Assembly: GCA_964410625.1 (NCBI GenBank)
Contig: CAYPHY010000017.1
Coordinates: 22,290 to 86,289 of the forward strand
Length of the DNA stretch: 64,000 nucleotides
Source of the DNA: CAYPHY01 sp964410625
GTDB taxonomy: Bacteria > Chloroflexota > Anaerolineae > Promineifilales > Promineifilaceae
Direction of reading: 5' to 3'
The notes under the pieces are model-generated. The model was not told where the DNA came from and did no database searches. It saw nothing but the letters and a program-made list of their open reading frames with translations. Position 1 is the first letter of the stretch; each line of letters starts with the position of its first letter. Of the stretch, positions 62,081-64,000 are shown piece by piece. Made by a program: the position numbers and the translations under genes.

Positions 62081-63343
62081 TCACTCCCCCCAGACGAGCT
62101 CCTGGTCGCCGATGAAGACGGTGTCACCGGGTTGGACGCCGGCTTCTTCGAGGGCTTCGGTGATGCCATGTCGTTCGAGTGTCTTTTGAAAACGGGCGAG
62201 AGTGGAGTCAAATTCAAAGTAGGTCATGGCGGCGATGCGCTCAATGGCTTTGCCGGAGACGCGCCAGGCGTTGCCCTCGCGGGTGATGGTGAAGGCGTCG
62301 TCGGGTTCTGTCGGCCGAATAACCACCACTTCCTCGCCGCTTGGTTCCGGCGGTGGTAAGGCGTCGAGCATTTGTTTGACACGGTAGAGCATCCGCCGCA
62401 CCCCTTGGCCGGTGACGGCGGAGATGGTCATAAAGGGATAACCGGCTTGCTCAATCTCATGGCGAATGAGCGATTCCCAGGCGGCCGCGTCGGGCAGGTC
62501 AATTTTGTTCAGGACGACGAGCTGCGGCCGTTGCGCCAGGTCCCCTTCATATAACTCCAGCTCCTGGTTGATCATCCGCCAATCACGCAGGGGATCATCG
62601 CTCATGCCATCCAGCAGATGGATCAGCACGCGGGTGCGCTCGATGTGGCGCAGGAAGTCATGGCCGAGGCCGACGCCTTGTGATGCGCCTTCGATCAGGC
62701 CGGGGATGTCGGCCAACACCATTGTCTCGTAGCCATCGAGGGCGACCACACCGAGATTGGGTTGTAGTGTGGTGAAGGGGTAGTCGCCGATTTTCGGCCG
62801 TGCCGCGCTGACGGCCGACAAAAGGGTAGACTTACCGGCGTTGGGAACGCCGACAACACCGACGTCGGCAATCAGCTTCAGCTCTAGCTCTAGCCAAAGC
62901 TCCTCGCCCGGTTCACCACGCTCGGCCATGCGCGGTGCCTGGTCGCGGCTGTTGGCGTAGTGGATGTTGCCGCGGCCGCCGCGGCCGCCGCTCAATAAGA
63001 CCACTTCTTGATTGGGCTGGGTCATATCGGCGAGTATATCACCCGTTTCGGCGTTCCGAACGATCGTTCCTTGTGGTACTTCCAGACGCAGGCTTTTGCC
63101 GTTCGCCCCGGTCTTGCGTTTGGTACTGCCGTGCTTGCCATCACCGGCACGAAAGTGTGTTTGCCGTTGGAAGGCAATCAGACTGCTCAGGCTAGGATTG
63201 GTGACGAAGATAATGTCACCGCCACGGCCGCCATCACCCCCGTCGGGGCCGCCGAGAGGGACATACTTTTCGCGGCGAAAGCTGATCATGCCATCGCCGC
63301 CGTCGCCGCTGCGAACATGGATTCGTGCTTGGTCGTAGAACAT
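62081..63343 (-). CDS. obg: GTPase Obg/CgtA
   Basis: This essential ribosome-associated GTPase acts in 50S assembly and the stress response. The product has 420 residues. The glycine-rich Obg fold is at the N terminus (DQARIHVRSGDGGDGMISFRREKYVPLGGPDGGDGGRGGDI). The G domain (about 160-330) has G1 GVPNAGKST, G2 PFTTLQPNLGV, G3 DIPGLIEGAS, G4 NKIDLP and G5 SAV. The C-terminal OCT domain (about 345-420) ends in EEAGVQPGDTVFIGDQELVW. It follows yceD in the same direction, separated by a word-repeat hairpin. Confidence 0.97.
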   Translation of the reverse strand: MFYDQARIHVRSGDGGDGMISFRREKYVPLGGPDGGDGGRGGDIIFVTNPSLSSLIAFQRQTHFRAGDGKHGSTKRKTGANGKSLRLEVPQGTIVRNAETGDILADMTQPNQEVVLLSGGRGGRGNIHYANSRDQAPRMAERGEPGEELWLELELKLIADVGVVGVPNAGKSTLLSAVSAARPKIGDYPFTTLQPNLGVVALDGYETMVLADIPGLIEGASQGVGLGHDFLRHIERTRVLIHLLDGMSDDPLRDWRMINQELELYEGDLAQRPQLVVLNKIDLPDAAAWESLIRHEIEQAGYPFMTISAVTGQGVRRMLYRVKQMLDALPPPEPSGEEVVVIRPTEPDDAFTITREGNAWRVSGKAIERIAAMTYFEFDSTLARFQKTLERHGITEALEEAGVQPGDTVFIGDQELVWGE

Positions 63344-63345
63344 AG

Positions 63346-63420
63346 GAAGGATGAAGGATAAAGGATGAAGGATGAAGGGCCAACTATTCAGCCCTCAGCC
63401 TTCATCCCTCATCCTTTAAG
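63346..63420. repeat. Intergenic word-repeat hairpin (GGATGAAGGAT family)
   Basis: AGGAAGGATGAAGGATAAAGGATGAAGGATGAAGGGC is answered by GCCCTCAGCCTTCATCCCTCATCCTTTAAG. The right arm encodes the final residues (KDEG) and stop of the yceD gene. Confidence 0.88.
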
Positions 63421-63923
63421 AGTTGTTGCAGGACGGCCAGGCGCGGATCAAGCGTTTCTTCGACACAGCCGCAGTCGCCCTCATTGAGATTAGCCCCACA
63501 CTGCTGGCACAATCCCTGGCAATCAGCGCGGCATAGCGGCTTGGTGGGCGTCTCCAGGAGGATGAGTTCGCGGATGAGCGGCGCGAGATCAACAAAGCCG
63601 CTTTCGCCAACAACGGACTCTCCCGGCGGCGCACTCCAGGGTGGATAGAAGAAAAGCTCGTCGAGGGCGATGGTTATCGGCAGAACGGCCTCTTCCAAAC
63701 AGCGAATACATTCCTGAGTGATAGCGGTGTTGAGTTCGCCCTGAAGGTAGATGCCTTCGGTTGTGCGCGAGGCGGTAAATTGTCCTTGTAAAGATGATAG
63801 CACCAGGTCTTCGGCAATCTGAACGGCCGGATAGTCAAGCTCGATCAGGCGGCTGGTGCCAAAGTCGGCTTCAAGTAAGAAGCCAAAGTTAAATCGTAGT
63901 TTGGTTGCACGTATAATATTCAT
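63402..63923 (-). CDS. DUF177 (YceD-like) protein
   Basis: This 173-residue protein of the YceD/DUF177 family is linked to rRNA/50S maturation in other bacteria. It has a first half with a beta-rich pattern (LRFNFGFLLEADFGTSRLIEL, LQGQFTASRTTEGIYLQGEL), CIRCLEEAVLPI, and the DUF177 Cys cluster near the end (PLCRADCQGLCQQCGANLNEGDCGC). The gene usually stands before rpmF (ribosomal protein L32); here obg follows instead. The last codons come from repeat DNA. Confidence 0.9.
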   Translation of the reverse strand: MNIIRATKLRFNFGFLLEADFGTSRLIELDYPAVQIAEDLVLSSLQGQFTASRTTEGIYLQGELNTAITQECIRCLEEAVLPITIALDELFFYPPWSAPPGESVVGESGFVDLAPLIRELILLETPTKPLCRADCQGLCQQCGANLNEGDCGCVEETLDPRLAVLQQLLKDEG

Positions 63924-63956
63924 GGTTAACCGCCAGAGGTATCCAGGTTAGAATTG

Positions 63957-63984
63957 AGTATAGTCCATGTGTGAGAGGATGCAA
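63957..63984 (-). promoter_or_regulatory. Promoter of the yceD gene
   Basis: TTGCAT (63984-63979), 16 bp, and TATACT (63962-63957) on the reverse strand, about 35 nt upstream of the ATG at 63923. Confidence 0.65.
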
Positions 63985-64000
63985 GCGGGTCTTTTCTTAC

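Overview
The window reads as a chromosomal segment of a free-living bacterium, most likely a member of the Chloroflexota (Anaerolineae/Ardenticatenia-like). This is inference from gene content, not from a search. The supporting points are long secreted lipoproteins and membrane proteins with Thr/Pro linkers, GH3 and LysM proteins, paired S41 proteases, a T-box in front of valS, an RpoC with a long N-terminal coiled-coil insertion, and mixed housekeeping and accessory genes without long operons. Coding density is high, no insertion sequence or CRISPR array is visible, and the palindrome CGGCCG recurs constantly in all reading frames and both strands.

Layout. 1-5 kb: META-domain lipoproteins, an AHSA1-like protein and coaBC. 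5-15 kb: a membrane-anchored cytochrome c protein, a stop-interrupted retropepsin-like gene beside a DUF5678-like gene, smpB, two tandem S41 peptidases and a membrane-anchored GH3 protein. 15-22 kb: a BrnT-type toxin pair, a cation efflux protein, a sugar/threonine-type epimerase, a MOP-like transporter, an MBL hydrolase, a LysM protein, and tRNA-Arg(UCG) and tRNA-His(GUG). 22-30.9 kb: the most unusual block. It holds a Cas4-like/DnaQ-like DUF2779 nuclease with its own promoter and operator-like palindrome, an ATPase fused to a PD-(D/E)XK-type nuclease, and a ~1400-residue protein combining receiver-like, kinase-like, Nudix, beta-sandwich and AAA/STAND ATPase modules. It ends in an AT-rich gap with a structured inverted repeat. 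30.9-35.3 kb: a surface-polysaccharide cluster (UDP-xylose-type epimerase, O-antigen ligase/polymerase, GtrA, GT4). 35.5-38.2 kb: isoprenoid genes (type 2 IPP isomerase, polyprenyl synthase) and an SH3 protein. 38-46.5 kb: a stand-alone rpoC with tandem promoters and a leader hairpin, tilS, tRNA-Leu(UAA), thyA and a dihydrofolate reductase gene. 46.5-64 kb: SDR, valS with a T-box (specifier GUC), a tandem Nudix protein, a PP2C-like/propeller membrane protein, ald, a frameshifted pepA, a GCS2-type ligase, an amidohydrolase, a methyltransferase, obg and yceD.

Intergenic regions are remarkable. Almost every gap between gene blocks carries a large imperfect hairpin whose two arms are built from degenerate short words (GGATGAAGGAT, GGAGATTGGGAGACT, GGCAGTAGGCAGT, ACGCAGAGGC and similar). 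The same word repeats also sit in frame inside four protein genes (O-antigen ligase, tilS, valS, a methyltransferase) and supply the last codons and stop of ald and yceD. Two families of short perfect palindromes are also dispersed here. Five of the seven sigma70-like promoters reported have 16- or 17-bp spacers typical of housekeeping promoters in a consistent form: valS, both rpoC promoters and yceD have 16 bp, the two tRNA promoters 17 bp, and the DUF2779 promoter 18 bp.
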